Shown piece by piece: positions 10,035 to 19,890 of a stretch of DNA of 64,000 nucleotides (position 1 is the stretch's first letter; each line of letters starts with the position of its first letter). The position numbers were made by a program, and so were the translations under genes. Origin of the DNA: Pseudomonas reinekei (GTDB taxonomy: Bacteria; Pseudomonadota; Gammaproteobacteria; Pseudomonadales; Pseudomonadaceae); assembly GCF_001945365.1 (NCBI RefSeq), contig NZ_MSTQ01000004.1, positions 372,001 to 436,000 on the forward strand, in the 5' to 3' direction. The notes beneath the pieces are model-generated. The model was not told where the DNA came from. It did not search any database and worked only from the letters and a program-made list of their open reading frames with translations.

Positions 10035-11450
10035 ATGAGCAACCAGATTCCGGTACACGACGTCACTCCACCCGCCAAGAACGCGGACAACAGCGTCGAC
10101 CTGTACGCCTCTCGAGAAAAGATCTACACCCGCGCTTTCACCGGCCTGTTCCGCAACCTGCGGATGGCGGGCGGTGCCGCGTTATTTCTGTTGTATTTCG
10201 GCACGGTCTGGCTGAACTGGGGCGGCCATCAGGCCGTCTGGTGGAACCTGCCCGAACGCAAATTCTTCATATTCGGCGCCACCTTCTGGCCTCAGGACTT
10301 CATCCTGCTGTCCGGCATGTTGATCATCGCCGCGTTCGGCCTGTTCTTTATCACGGTGTATGCCGGTCGGGTCTGGTGCGGCTATACCTGCCCGCAAAGC
10401 GTGTGGACCTGGATCTTCATGTGGTGTGAAAAGGTCACCGAGGGCGACCGCAACCAACGGATCAAACTGGACAAGGCGCCCATGAGCGCCAACAAGTTCC
10501 TGCGCAAATTCAGCAAGCACACGATGTGGCTGCTGATTGGCTTTGTGACCGGCATGACCTTCGTCGGCTACTTCTCGCCGATCCGCGAACTGGTGATCGA
10601 GTTCTTCACCGGCGAAGCCGATGGCTGGTCGTACTTCTGGGTCGGCTTCTTCACCCTCGCCACCTACGGCAACGCCGGCTGGCTGCGTGAGCAAGTGTGC
10701 ATCTACATGTGCCCGTACGCGCGGTTCCAGAGCGTCATGTTCGACAAGGACACCCTGATCGTTTCCTACGACCCGCGCCGTGGCGAAGGCCGTGGCCCAC
10801 GCAAGAAAGGTGTCGACTACAAGGCCCAGGGCCTGGGTGACTGCATCGACTGCACCATGTGCGTCCAGGTCTGCCCGACCGGCATCGACATCCGCGACGG
10901 CCTGCAAATCGAATGCATCGGTTGCGCCGCGTGCATCGATGCCTGCGACGCCATCATGGACAAAATGGAATACCCGCGCGGCCTGATCAGCTACACCACC
11001 GAACACAATCTGTCCGGGCAGAAAACCCATAAACTGCGTCCGCGCCTGATTGGCTATGCCGTGGTGCTGCTGGCGATGATCAGTTTGCTGGTGACCGCCT
11101 TCTTCATGCGCTCGCTGGTGGGTTTCGACGTCAGCAAGGATCGCGTGCTGTACCGCGAGAACGCCGAAGGCCGGATCGAAAACGTCTACAGCCTGAAGAT
11201 CATGAACAAGGATCAGCGCGACCACACGTATGTGCTGGAAGCCACCGGTCTGCCGGATCTCAAGCTGCAGGGCCGACGCGAGATCAAGGTCGCGGCCGGC
11301 GACATCATCAGCCAGCCAGCCGAATTGTCCGTGGCGCCGGAACACCTGCCATCGAGCACCAATGAGGTGAAATTCATCCTCAAGGATGCCGATGACGCCA
11401 GTATTCATGTTGAAGCCAAGAGCCGATTCATCGGCCCCCAAATTCGTTGA
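10035..11450 (+). CDS. ccoG: cbb3 oxidase assembly iron-sulfur protein CcoG (FixG/RdxA-like)
   Basis: A 471-residue polytopic membrane protein with cluster-binding cysteine motifs: CGYTCPQS and CIYMCPY near the membrane part, and two ferredoxin-type sets, CIDCTMCVQVCP and CIGCAACIDACD. CcoG reduces copper in the pathway that supplies CuB to cbb3 oxidase. The start at 10035 gives MSNQIPVHDVTPP and follows a GGGA; the ORF upstream is spurious. It begins the ccoGHIS assembly group. Confidence 0.93.
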   Translation: MSNQIPVHDVTPPAKNADNSVDLYASREKIYTRAFTGLFRNLRMAGGAALFLLYFGTVWLNWGGHQAVWWNLPERKFFIFGATFWPQDFILLSGMLIIAAFGLFFITVYAGRVWCGYTCPQSVWTWIFMWCEKVTEGDRNQRIKLDKAPMSANKFLRKFSKHTMWLLIGFVTGMTFVGYFSPIRELVIEFFTGEADGWSYFWVGFFTLATYGNAGWLREQVCIYMCPYARFQSVMFDKDTLIVSYDPRRGEGRGPRKKGVDYKAQGLGDCIDCTMCVQVCPTGIDIRDGLQIECIGCAACIDACDAIMDKMEYPRGLISYTTEHNLSGQKTHKLRPRLIGYAVVLLAMISLLVTAFFMRSLVGFDVSKDRVLYRENAEGRIENVYSLKIMNKDQRDHTYVLEATGLPDLKLQGRREIKVAAGDIISQPAELSVAPEHLPSSTNEVKFILKDADDASIHVEAKSRFIGPQIR

Positions 11451-11461
11451 GAGAAGTGAAC

Positions 11462-12001
11462 ATGCCCGCAGCAACTGCCGCAAGTCCCTGGTACAAGCAC
11501 CTTTGGCCGTGGATCATCATCGGGATTCTGGCCTGCTCGGTGACCTTGACCCTGTCCATGGTGACCATCGCGGTGAACAACCCGGACAACCTGGTCAACG
11601 ACAACTATTACGAAGCCGGCAAAGGCATCAACCGCTCCCTCGACCGCGAATTGTTGGCGCAAACCCTGCTGTTGCGCGCCAGCATGCACCTCGATGACGT
11701 GACCGGCGAAGTCGACCTGCGCTTGAGCGGCAACAGCCAGCCCAAGACCCTGGAACTGAACCTGATCTCGCCAACCCAGCCGGAAAAAGACCGCAAGATC
11801 GTCCTCACTCGCAGCGAAACCGAACAGGGCCGCTACATCGGCCAGTTGAGCGACAAGATCGACGGTCGCCGGTTTGTCGAATTACTGGGCACTCAGGACG
11901 ACCATATCTGGCGCATGTTCGAAGAAGAACTGGTCAGCCATGACAAAGACCTGCTGCTCGGTGATGAACCGCTGCAAGGCGCGGAAGACCTGAAGAAGTA
12001 A
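11462..12001 (+). CDS. ccoH: cbb3 oxidase assembly protein CcoH (FixH family)
   Basis: A 179-residue protein with one N-terminal transmembrane helix (about 15-40) and a periplasmic FixH domain that starts VNDNYYEAGKGINR. CcoH associates with CcoP during assembly of cbb3 oxidase. I take the ATG at 11462, eleven bases past the ccoG stop, because the TTG at 11447 lies inside ccoG. Confidence 0.9.
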   Translation: MPAATAASPWYKHLWPWIIIGILACSVTLTLSMVTIAVNNPDNLVNDNYYEAGKGINRSLDRELLAQTLLLRASMHLDDVTGEVDLRLSGNSQPKTLELNLISPTQPEKDRKIVLTRSETEQGRYIGQLSDKIDGRRFVELLGTQDDHIWRMFEEELVSHDKDLLLGDEPLQGAEDLKK

Positions 12002-12022
12002 TAACCTGCGAATGCGATCAAA

Positions 12023-12154
12023 TGTGGCGAGGGAGCTTGCTCCCGCTGGGAAGCAAAGCGCGCCCGAAACCTGCAAACCGGTCCTTTCAGTCTCAGCGAG
12101 TTCGCCGATGTGCGACCGCCGCGCAGCCGAGCGGGAGCAAGCTCCCTCGCCACA
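12023..12154. repeat. REP inverted pair between ccoH and ccoI
   Basis: TGTGGCGAGGGAGCTTGCTC at the left and its near-perfect reverse complement (GAGCAAGCTCCCTCGCCACA) at the right, about 90 bases apart. It sits within the assembly operon and could attenuate or stabilise the transcript. Confidence 0.8.
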
Positions 12155-12175
12155 ATGGTTTTCATGGCAACACAC

Positions 12176-14626
12176 ATGACCACTCCACTCCCCTGCTACC
12201 ACTGCGCCCTGCCCGTCCCGCCCGGCAGCCGCTTCACCGCCGTCGTGCTCGGGCAATCCCGCGAATTCTGCTGCCCGGGTTGCCAGGCCGTGGCCGAGGC
12301 GATCGTCGCCGGGGGGCTGGAAAGCTATTATCAACACCGCAGTGAAGCTTCCGCCAACCCCGAAGCACTGCCGGTGCAACTGGTCGATGAACTGGCGTTG
12401 TATGACCGTGCCGATGTGCAACAACCCTTCGTCCGCCACGAAGGCGAACTCGCCGAAACCACGTTGTTGATGGAAGGCATCAGCTGCGCGGCCTGCGGCT
12501 GGCTCATCGAGAAACACCTGCGCACATTGCCCGGCGTTGAAGAAGCCCGTCTGAACCTGTCCAACCATCGCCTGCACGTGCGCTGGGCCGACGCACAACT
12601 GCCGCTGAGCAAGCTACTCAGCGAGCTGCGTCACATCGGCTACGTCGCCCACCCTTATCAGGCCGACCGTGCCAGCGAACAACTGGCCAGTGAAAATCGC
12701 CTGGCTCTGCGCCAACTCGGCGTCGCGGGGTTGCTGTGGTTTCAGGCGATGATGGCAACCATGGCCACCTGGCCTGAATTCAACATCGACCTCAGCCCCG
12801 AACTGCACACGATCCTGCGCTGGGTCGCGCTGTTTCTCACCACCCCCATCGTCTTCTACAGCTGCGCGCCATTCTTCAAAGGTGCCGTGCGCGATCTGCG
12901 CACCCGCCATCTGACCATGGACGTATCCGTGTCGCTGGCGATTGGCAGCGCCTACATCGCCGGGATCTGGACCTCGATCACCGGCGTCGGGGAACTGTAT
13001 TTCGACGCGGTTGGCATGTTTGCGCTGTTCCTGCTGGCCGGACGCTATCTTGAGCGACGCGCCCGCGAGCGCACGGCCGCTGCGACCGCGCAACTGGTCA
13101 ATCTGCTGCCTGCCTCGTGCTTGCGACTCAGCGCCGACGGCCAGAGCGAGCGGATCCTGCTGAGTGAACTGCGGGTGGGCGATCACGTGCTGGTGCACCC
13201 GGGCGCGGTCCTCCCGGCGGATGGCAAGATCCTCGATGGCCAATCGAGCATCGATGAATCGCTATTGACCGGCGAATACCTGCCGCAGGCGCGTACCCCG
13301 GGCGATACGGTGACCGCGGGCACCCTCAACGTTGAAGGCGCGCTGACCATCGAAGTCCAGGCGCTCGGTCAGGACACCCGGCTCTCGGCAATCGTCCGCC
13401 TGCTCGACCGTGCCCAAGCGGAAAAACCGCGTCTGGCGGAAATTGCCGACCGCGCCGCGCAATGGTTCCTGTTGCTGTCGCTGATCGCTGCCGCGGCCAT
13501 CGGCTTGCTGTGGTGGGAACTGGACTCGTCGCGGGCCTTCTGGATTGTGCTGGCAATGTTGGTCGCCACCTGCCCTTGCGCGCTGTCCCTGGCTACGCCA
13601 ACCGCCCTCACCGCCGCGACCGGCACCCTGCACAAACTCGGCTTACTGCTGACGCGCGGCCATGTGCTGGAAGGCTTGAACCAGATCGACACGGTGATTT
13701 TCGACAAGACCGGCACGCTCACCGAAGGGCGTCTGGCGCTGCGCTCGATTCGCCCACTCGGCGACCTCGGTAGCGACCAGTGCCTGGCGCTTGCCGCCGC
13801 ACTGGAAAACCGCTCCGAACACCCGATCGCCCGTGCCTTTGGCCGCGCACCGTTGGCGGCTGAAGAAGTCCACAGCACGCCGGGGCTCGGCCTGGAAGGT
13901 GTGGTGGGTGATCAACGCTTGCGTATCGGCCATGCCGGTTTTGTCTGTGAGCTCAGCGGCGCTGAGGTGCCCGTGATGCCGGACGAAGCCGGCCAATGGT
14001 TATTGCTCGGCAACCGCCACGGGCCGTTGGCCTGGTTTGTCCTCGATGACCGCCTGCGCGCTGATGCCGCCGCGTTGCTGCAGGCCTGCAAGGTCCGCGG
14101 CTGGCATACTTTGCTGCTGTCGGGCGATAGCTCGCCGATGGTTGCCAGCGTGGCTGCCGAACTCGGTATCGATGAAGCCAGGGGTGGCTTGCGTCCGGAC
14201 GACAAACTGCAAGTGCTGCAACAGTTGCACAAGGAAGGACGCAAAGTGCTGATGCTCGGCGACGGCGTCAACGACGTACCGGTGCTGGCAGCGGCAGACA
14301 TCAGCGTCGCCATGGGTTCGGCCACCGACCTGGCGAAAACCAGCGCCGACGCGGTGCTGCTGTCCAACCGTCTCGATGCGTTGGCGCAAGCGTTCAGCCT
14401 GGCGCGGCGCACCCGTCGGGTAATCATCGAGAACCTGTTGTGGGCCGGGTTGTACAATGGCCTCATGTTGCCGTTCGCCGCCCTCGGCTGGATCACGCCG
14501 GTGTGGGCCGCGGTCGGCATGTCGATCAGTTCGTTGACCGTGGTGCTCAATGCGCTCCGTCTCACCCGCCTGCCGGGTGTGCAAAGTGCCAACGCCACGC
14601 CAGAAACCCGCCCGCTGCCGGCCTGA
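12176..14626 (+). CDS. ccoI: copper-translocating P-type ATPase CcoI (FixI/CtpA-like)
   Basis: An 816-residue P1B-type ATPase that moves copper for cbb3 assembly. In order: an N-terminal cysteine-rich metal-binding region (CYHCALP, CCPGC), an HMA domain with GISCAACGW, membrane helices, the CPC ion-channel motif (LVATCPCALSLATPTAL), the phosphorylation site DKTGTLT, and the hinge GDGVNDVPVL. I use the ATG at 12176; the ATG at 12164 is possible. Frames reaching upstream into the REP pair are not credible. The copper route CcoG-CcoI-CcoS is complete here. Confidence 0.93.
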   Translation: MTTPLPCYHCALPVPPGSRFTAVVLGQSREFCCPGCQAVAEAIVAGGLESYYQHRSEASANPEALPVQLVDELALYDRADVQQPFVRHEGELAETTLLMEGISCAACGWLIEKHLRTLPGVEEARLNLSNHRLHVRWADAQLPLSKLLSELRHIGYVAHPYQADRASEQLASENRLALRQLGVAGLLWFQAMMATMATWPEFNIDLSPELHTILRWVALFLTTPIVFYSCAPFFKGAVRDLRTRHLTMDVSVSLAIGSAYIAGIWTSITGVGELYFDAVGMFALFLLAGRYLERRARERTAAATAQLVNLLPASCLRLSADGQSERILLSELRVGDHVLVHPGAVLPADGKILDGQSSIDESLLTGEYLPQARTPGDTVTAGTLNVEGALTIEVQALGQDTRLSAIVRLLDRAQAEKPRLAEIADRAAQWFLLLSLIAAAAIGLLWWELDSSRAFWIVLAMLVATCPCALSLATPTALTAATGTLHKLGLLLTRGHVLEGLNQIDTVIFDKTGTLTEGRLALRSIRPLGDLGSDQCLALAAALENRSEHPIARAFGRAPLAAEEVHSTPGLGLEGVVGDQRLRIGHAGFVCELSGAEVPVMPDEAGQWLLLGNRHGPLAWFVLDDRLRADAAALLQACKVRGWHTLLLSGDSSPMVASVAAELGIDEARGGLRPDDKLQVLQQLHKEGRKVLMLGDGVNDVPVLAAADISVAMGSATDLAKTSADAVLLSNRLDALAQAFSLARRTRRVIIENLLWAGLYNGLMLPFAALGWITPVWAAVGMSISSLTVVLNALRLTRLPGVQSANATPETRPLPA

Positions 14627-14648
14627 GCCGCGCGGGCATGGAGTCCAG

Positions 14649-14867
14649 ATGCCAGCTCTCTACGTGATGATCCCGGCCGCCCTGCTGATCGTGGCCATCG
14701 CTGTCTACATTTTCTTCTGGGCGGTCGACAGCGGTCAGTACGACGACCTCGACGGCCCGGCCCACAGCATCCTGTTCGATGACCAGGACCCGAACCACAC
14801 CGCGGCCGTCGACGAAGCCAGCGGCCATCCGGCCAAACCCGACGACAAGGCCCCGCCCCATGCTTGA
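14649..14867 (+). CDS. ccoS: cbb3 oxidase maturation protein CcoS
   Basis: A 72-residue single-pass membrane protein with an N-terminal helix (MPALYVMIPAALLIVAIAVY) and the conserved FFWAVDSGQYDDLDGP segment of CcoS. It is needed for cofactor insertion into CcoN. A GGAG precedes the ATG. Its last eight bases overlap the next gene. Confidence 0.92.
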   Translation: MPALYVMIPAALLIVAIAVYIFFWAVDSGQYDDLDGPAHSILFDDQDPNHTAAVDEASGHPAKPDDKAPPHA

Positions 14868-15543
14868 ATTGGCGCCACTGCTGGTGTCTGCGCTGATTCT
14901 CGGTCTGCTCGGTGGCGGTCACTGCCTGGGCATGTGCGGCGGCTTGATGGGCGCATTGACCCTGGCGATCCCCAAGGAACAACGCAGTCGGCGCTTTCGC
15001 CTGCTGCTGGCTTACAACCTTGGGCGAATTCTCAGCTACGCCACCGCAGGACTGTTGATCGGCCTGGCTGGCTGGGCGGTGGCCAACAGTCCGGCGGCGA
15101 TGTTCATGCGCGTGCTCGCCGGGCTGCTGCTGATCGCGATGGGTTTGTACCTGGCTGGCTGGTGGAGCGGCCTGACGCGCATCGAAAGCCTCGGGCGCGG
15201 CCTCTGGCGGCATCTCCAGCCGGTTGCCAACAAACTGCTGCCGGTGTCGAGCCTGCCCCGTGCACTGTTGCTGGGCGCGCTCTGGGGCTGGTTGCCCTGC
15301 GGTCTGGTTTACAGCACCTTGCTGTGGTCGGCCAGTCAGGGCAATGCGCTGGACAGTGCGCTGCTGATGCTGGCGTTCGGGCTGGGAACCTGGCCGGTTT
15401 TGCTTGCCACGGGATTAGCCGCCGAGCGGGTGACCGCTCTGCTGCGAAAGCGCAGTGTGCGCATGGCGGGCGGGATGTTGGTGATGCTGTTCGGAATCTG
15501 GACGTTGCCAGGGCCACATCAGCATTGGTTGATGGGCCACTGA
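14860..15543 (+). CDS. sulfite exporter TauE/SafE family-like membrane protein
   Basis: A 227-residue polytopic membrane protein (about six helices) beginning MLELAPLLVSALILGLLGGG. The HCLGMCGG segment and a second LPCGLVYS segment are typical of the DsbD/TauE-related family that is regularly found beside ccoS in Pseudomonas. It overlaps ccoS by eight bases, so it is co-translated with the cbb3 maturation set and may act in copper or redox handling. The precise function is not established. Confidence 0.8.
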   Translation: MLELAPLLVSALILGLLGGGHCLGMCGGLMGALTLAIPKEQRSRRFRLLLAYNLGRILSYATAGLLIGLAGWAVANSPAAMFMRVLAGLLLIAMGLYLAGWWSGLTRIESLGRGLWRHLQPVANKLLPVSSLPRALLLGALWGWLPCGLVYSTLLWSASQGNALDSALLMLAFGLGTWPVLLATGLAAERVTALLRKRSVRMAGGMLVMLFGIWTLPGPHQHWLMGH

Positions 15544-15545
15544 AC

Positions 15546-15574
15546 TGTGGCGAGGAAGCAAGCTCCTCGCCACA
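15546..15574. repeat. hairpin after the ccoGHIS operon
   Basis: Perfect 11-base arms TGTGGCGAGGA and TCCTCGCCACA around a seven-base loop, of REP-like sequence, followed by a short run of A residues. It may end the assembly operon. Confidence 0.6.
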
Positions 15575-15601
15575 AAAACCGATCACGACCACCTTTTACC
15601 C

Positions 15602-15615
15602 TTGACGCAAATCAA
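15602..15615 (+). promoter_or_regulatory. Anr/FNR box of the hemN promoter
   Basis: TTGACGCAAATCAA matches the consensus TTGAT-N4-ATCAA at 9 of 10 positions. With class II spacing the start of transcription is at 15650, and a TAGACT -10 element is exactly in place at 15638-15643. The ATG of hemN is 30 bases further on. Confidence 0.75.
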
Positions 15616-15679
15616 GATGCCGCGCCGCCCCGCCCCCTAGACTGGCCGACACAGCCAGCCTATCCGGGGGAACGCCCGC

Positions 15680-17065
15680 ATGATGCTCGACGCCATTCGT
15701 TGGGACACCGATCTGATCCGCCGTTATGACCTGGCGGGACCGCGCTACACCTCCTATCCGACCGCCGTGCAATTCAACAGCCAGATCGGCACTTTCGACC
15801 TGTTCCACGCCCTGCGCGACAGCCGCAAGGCGCTACGCCCGTTGTCGCTGTATGTGCACATACCGTTCTGCGCGAACATCTGCTACTACTGCGCCTGCAA
15901 CAAGGTCATCACCAAGGATCGAGGCCGGGCCCTGCCTTACTTGCAGCGCCTGGAACAGGAAATCGCGTTGATCGCCTGCCACCTCGACCCCGCGCAAAAG
16001 GTCGAGCAACTGCACTTCGGTGGCGGCACCCCGACATTTCTCAGCCATGACGAGCTGCGTCAGTTGATGGCCCACCTGCGCAAACATTTCAACCTGCTCG
16101 ACGACGATTCGGGCGACTACGGCATCGAAATCGATCCGCGCGAGGCCGATTGGTCGACCATGGGCCTGCTGCGCGAACTGGGCTTCAATCGGGTCAGCAT
16201 CGGCCTGCAAGACCTCGACCCCGCCGTGCAGCGCGCGGTCAATCGCCTGCAAAGCCTCGAGGAAACCCGCGCGGTGATCGACGCCGCCCGAACCCTGCAG
16301 TTTCGCTCGATCAACATTGACCTGATCTACGGCCTGCCGAAACAAACCCCGGAGAACTTCGCCCGCACGGTCGAAGAAGTCATCAGCCTGCAACCGGACC
16401 GGCTCTCGGTTTTCAACTATGCGCACCTGCCGGAACGTTTCATGCCGCAACGACGGATCAACGGCAATGAGCTACCGACGCCGGCGCAGAAACTGGACAT
16501 GCTCCAGCGCACCATCGAGCAACTGACCGCCGCCGGTTACCGCTATATCGGCATGGACCACTTCGCCCTGCCCGACGATGATCTGGCGATTGCCCAGGAA
16601 GAGTCGACGCTGCAGCGTAATTTCCAGGGCTACACCACCCACGGTCACTGCGATTTGATCGGCCTGGGCGTGTCGGCCATCAGCCAGATCGGCGACCTGT
16701 ACTGCCAAAACAGCAGCGACCTCAATCAATACCAGAACGCCTTGGCGTCCACGCAACTGGCCACCAGCCGTGGCCTGCTGTGCAACGCCGATGATCGCCT
16801 GCGTCGTGCCGTGATCCAGCAACTGATCTGCAATTTCAGCCTGGAGTTCGCTGAGATCGAACGAGCGTTCAACATCGATTTCCAGGGTTATTTCGGTGAG
16901 CTCTGGCCACAACTGCAAGCCATGGCCGAGGACGGTTTGATCGAGCTCGACAGCGACAGGATCAACGTATTGCCCGCCGGGCGCTTGCTGGTGCGCTCGG
17001 TGTGCATGGTGTTCGATGCGTACTTGGAACAACACGGCCGTCAGCGGTTTTCCAGAGTGATCTGA
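15680..17065 (+). CDS. hemN: oxygen-independent coproporphyrinogen III oxidase
   Basis: A 461-residue radical SAM enzyme that decarboxylates coproporphyrinogen III to protoporphyrinogen IX without oxygen, supplying heme at low oxygen. The cluster motif is CANICYYC within HIPFCANICYYCACNK, followed by FGGGTPTFL. A GGGGGAA ribosome-binding site precedes tandem ATGs at 15680 and 15683. It has its own Anr-dependent promoter and lies just upstream of anr, fitting heme demand for cbb3 oxidases. Confidence 0.95.
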   Translation: MMLDAIRWDTDLIRRYDLAGPRYTSYPTAVQFNSQIGTFDLFHALRDSRKALRPLSLYVHIPFCANICYYCACNKVITKDRGRALPYLQRLEQEIALIACHLDPAQKVEQLHFGGGTPTFLSHDELRQLMAHLRKHFNLLDDDSGDYGIEIDPREADWSTMGLLRELGFNRVSIGLQDLDPAVQRAVNRLQSLEETRAVIDAARTLQFRSINIDLIYGLPKQTPENFARTVEEVISLQPDRLSVFNYAHLPERFMPQRRINGNELPTPAQKLDMLQRTIEQLTAAGYRYIGMDHFALPDDDLAIAQEESTLQRNFQGYTTHGHCDLIGLGVSAISQIGDLYCQNSSDLNQYQNALASTQLATSRGLLCNADDRLRRAVIQQLICNFSLEFAEIERAFNIDFQGYFGELWPQLQAMAEDGLIELDSDRINVLPAGRLLVRSVCMVFDAYLEQHGRQRFSRVI

Positions 17066-17157
17066 CCGCTGCGACAAAACCGCCACGCACTGGCCTCAAT
17101 GTCCTTGGGTGAGTTACCCTTACGTCTTATGTGTGTTTTCTCACAAGGATTGAATAA

Positions 17158-17892
17158 ATGTCCGAGCCAGTAAAATTGCGCGCTCATAACCAGGCCCATT
17201 GCAAGGATTGCAGCCTGGCCCCGCTGTGCCTGCCGCTTTCGCTGAATCTGGAAGATATGGATGCATTGGACGAAATCGTCAAACGTGGCCGCCCGCTGAA
17301 AAAGGGTGAGTATCTGTTCCGCCAGGGCGACACGTTCGACTCGGTCTACGCGGTGCGCTCCGGCGCGCTCAAGACCTTCAACCTCAGCGATGCCGGCGAA
17401 GAACAGCTCACCGGTTTCCACTTGCCGAGCGAACTGGTTGGCCTGTCGGGCATGGACACCGAAAAACACCCGGTGTCGGCACAGGCGATGGAAACCACTT
17501 CGGTGTGTGAAATCCCCTTCGAGCGTCTCGACGAACTGGCGCTGCAACTGCCGCAACTGCGCCGTCAGTTGATGCGCGTGATGAGTCGCGAGATCCGCGA
17601 CGATCAACAAATGATGCTGCTGCTGTCGAAGAAAACCGCCGACGAGCGCATCGCCACGTTTCTGGTCAACCTGTCGGCACGTTTCCGCGCCCGGGGCTTC
17701 TCGGCCAACCAGTTCCGCCTGAGCATGTCACGCAACGAAATCGGCAACTACCTGGGCCTGGCGGTGGAAACCGTGTCACGGGTGTTCACACGCTTCCAGC
17801 AGAACGAACTGATCGCCGCCGAGGGCAAGGAGATCCGCATCCTCGACCCGATCCAGCTCTGTGCTCTGGCCGGCGGCTCACTGGAAAGCTGA
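17158..17892 (+). CDS. anr: anaerobic transcriptional regulator Anr (FNR family)
   Basis: A 244-residue CRP/FNR regulator. The oxygen-labile [4Fe-4S] ligands are present: C15, C18, C24 and C117. The C-terminal helix-turn-helix contains the FNR-type recognition helix [14 protein letters not shown] (the E--SR pattern), which reads TTGAT-N4-ATCAA. An AAGGA ribosome-binding site precedes the ATG. Predicted targets in this window are the first cco operon and hemN, with weaker sites before the second cco operon and ccoG. Confidence 0.97.
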   Translation: MSEPVKLRAHNQAHCKDCSLAPLCLPLSLNLEDMDALDEIVKRGRPLKKGEYLFRQGDTFDSVYAVRSGALKTFNLSDAGEEQLTGFHLPSELVGLSGMDTEKHPVSAQAMETTSVCEIPFERLDELALQLPQLRRQLMRVMSREIRDDQQMMLLLSKKTADERIATFLVNLSARFRARGFSANQFRLSMSRNEIGNYLGLAVETVSRVFTRFQQNELIAAEGKEIRILDPIQLCALAGGSLES

Positions 17893-17971
17893 AACAAGCG
17901 GTTGCGGCTGAGCGAAACGGTTCAGCCGCCGTTATACTGCGTCGTTTGCAGCCCTGCCAGGACACCCGACG

Positions 17972-18520
17972 ATGGTCTTCGACTCCTTCGACATCAAATC
18001 CCTCATCCGCCCCGTGATCGACTTTCCCAAGCCGGGCGTGATATTTCGTGACATCACTCCGCTGTTTCAGTCGCCCACGGCGCTGCGCCTGGTGATGGAC
18101 AGTTTCGCTCACCGTTACGTCGAGGCCGACTTCACTCACATTGGCGCGATGGATGCCCGTGGGTTCCTGATCGGTTCGGTGCTGGCCTATCAGTTGAACA
18201 AGCCGCTGGTGCTGTTCCGCAAGCAAGGCAAGCTGCCGGCGGACGTGTTGGCCGAGGGTTACGCGACCGAATACGGCGAAGCATTCCTCGAAGTGCACGC
18301 CGACAGCTTGTGCGAAGGCGATTCGGTGGTGATGTTCGATGACCTGATCGCCACTGGCGGTACGTTGATCGCTGCAGCGAACCTGATTCGGCGCATGGGT
18401 GCGCGGGTGCATGAAGCGGCGGCGATCATCGACCTGCCGGAACTGCGCGGTTCGCAACGCCTGCAAGACATGGGCATCCCGACGTTTTGCCTGACGCAAT
18501 TTGCGCTGACTGACAAGTAA
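17972..18520 (+). CDS. apt: adenine phosphoribosyltransferase
   Basis: A 182-residue type I phosphoribosyltransferase that converts adenine and PRPP to AMP. The PRPP-binding loop [14 protein letters not shown] is intact, and the N-terminal [14 protein letters not shown] segment is characteristic of Apt. Cytoplasmic purine salvage; its length is normal. Confidence 0.96.
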   Translation: MVFDSFDIKSLIRPVIDFPKPGVIFRDITPLFQSPTALRLVMDSFAHRYVEADFTHIGAMDARGFLIGSVLAYQLNKPLVLFRKQGKLPADVLAEGYATEYGEAFLEVHADSLCEGDSVVMFDDLIATGGTLIAAANLIRRMGARVHEAAAIIDLPELRGSQRLQDMGIPTFCLTQFALTDK

Positions 18521-18534
18521 GCGGCACCTTCACT

Positions 18535-18635
18535 GGCGCCATCGCTGGCAAGCCAGCTCCCACAGGGTTCTATGTCATGCACTGGATGTGTGTACAACGC
18601 AGATCTTTGTAGGCGCTGGCTTGCCAGCGATGGCG
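18535..18635. repeat. REP inverted pair between apt and an acyl-CoA dehydrogenase gene
   Basis: GCCATCGCTGGCAAGCCAGC and the reverse-complement unit GCTGGCTTGCCAGCGATGGC face each other between convergent genes. Confidence 0.8.
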
Positions 18636-18654
18636 TCAGTCGTTACACCGACGT

Positions 18655-19803
18655 TCAGAGCCCCATCTGCTTGCTGATGATTTCATTCATCACTTCCCGC
18701 GTCCCCCCGCCGATCGACAGAATCCGGTTATCCCGATACAACCGTTCCACCAGACTTTCGCGCATATACCCCAGCCCGCCCAGAATTTGCACCGCATCGG
18801 TCGTGATTCGATCCGCCGTGTCGGTGGCAAAATTCTTGGCCATGGATATCTCCTTGATCACGCTCTGCCCCGCCGCCATTTTTGCCGCCTGGCGATAAGT
18901 GAACTCCCGAGAAACCTCAAGTTGCGTAGCCATCTCGGCGAGGCGGTGCTTGATCACCTGGAATTTTCCGATCGGTTTGCCAAAAGCCTCTCGCGCCCGT
19001 GCCCACTTCAGGCTTTCCTCAAGCGCCAGTTGCGCGGTCATGTTGGCCATCAGGGCCAACGCCAGGCGTTCGCTCTGGAAGTTGCCCATGATGCAGGCGA
19101 AGCCCATGTTCTCTGCGCCGATCAAGTTTCCTACAGGAATCCGGCAATCATCGAAGAACAATTCAGCCGTGTCCGACGCCCACCAGCCCATTTTCTTCAA
19201 CTGCCGCCCCACCGTGAAACCGGGTGTGCCCTTCTCGATCAACAACAGACTGATGCCGGCAAAACCCGGCGCACCGGTGCGCACGGCAACGGTGTAGTAA
19301 TCGGCACGCACGCCGCTGGTGATGAAGGTTTTGCTGCCGCTGACCCGGTAAAAATCACCCTCACGCACGGCGCGGGTTTGCAGGTTGGCCACGTCGGAGC
19401 CGCCCCCGGGCTCAGTGATGGCCAAGGCACTGATCTTTTCCCCGCCCAGCACCTGCGGCACCACTCGGTCACGGACTTGCGGCCTGGCCCACTTCAGTAT
19501 CGGCGGCAGGCCGATGTCCAGCGAGCCAAGCCCTGCCACGAGGCCGCCCGAGCCACAGCGCATCAGCTCCTCGCTGGCGGCAACCTTGGCGAACAGGTCG
19601 CCTTCGTGGCTGCCACCGTAAGACTCCGGGTAGCCGATGCCCAGAATTCCCGCCGCACCGGCCTTCAGATAGAGCTCACGGGGAAAGCTTTCGGCCTCTT
19701 CCCACTGATCGATGTCCGGAAGAATCTCACGCTCCACGAAACGTCTGACGCTGTCGCGGACCATTTGGTGGCTGGGGTCGAAGTATTCCTGAAAGGCAGA
19801 CAT
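18655..19803 (-). CDS. acyl-CoA dehydrogenase
   Basis: A 382-residue flavoprotein of the acyl-CoA dehydrogenase family, full length. The FAD/substrate motif ITEPGGGSDVANLQTRA is clear, and the C-terminal LGGLGYMRESLVERLYRD carries the position of the catalytic glutamate. It oxidises an acyl-CoA to the 2-enoyl-CoA and passes electrons to ETF. Chain length and physiological substrate cannot be read from sequence. It is a stand-alone gene between two REP pairs. Confidence 0.9.
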   Translation of the reverse strand: MSAFQEYFDPSHQMVRDSVRRFVEREILPDIDQWEEAESFPRELYLKAGAAGILGIGYPESYGGSHEGDLFAKVAASEELMRCGSGGLVAGLGSLDIGLPPILKWARPQVRDRVVPQVLGGEKISALAITEPGGGSDVANLQTRAVREGDFYRVSGSKTFITSGVRADYYTVAVRTGAPGFAGISLLLIEKGTPGFTVGRQLKKMGWWASDTAELFFDDCRIPVGNLIGAENMGFACIMGNFQSERLALALMANMTAQLALEESLKWARAREAFGKPIGKFQVIKHRLAEMATQLEVSREFTYRQAAKMAAGQSVIKEISMAKNFATDTADRITTDAVQILGGLGYMRESLVERLYRDNRILSIGGGTREVMNEIISKQMGL

Positions 19804-19890
19804 CGGCGAACTCCACTGAAGGGTTCAGCGAAGTTAACCGAGCGCTTGCTTGGTTTTCAACAAGATTGTGTGAATCTGGAGGAGCGAGGT

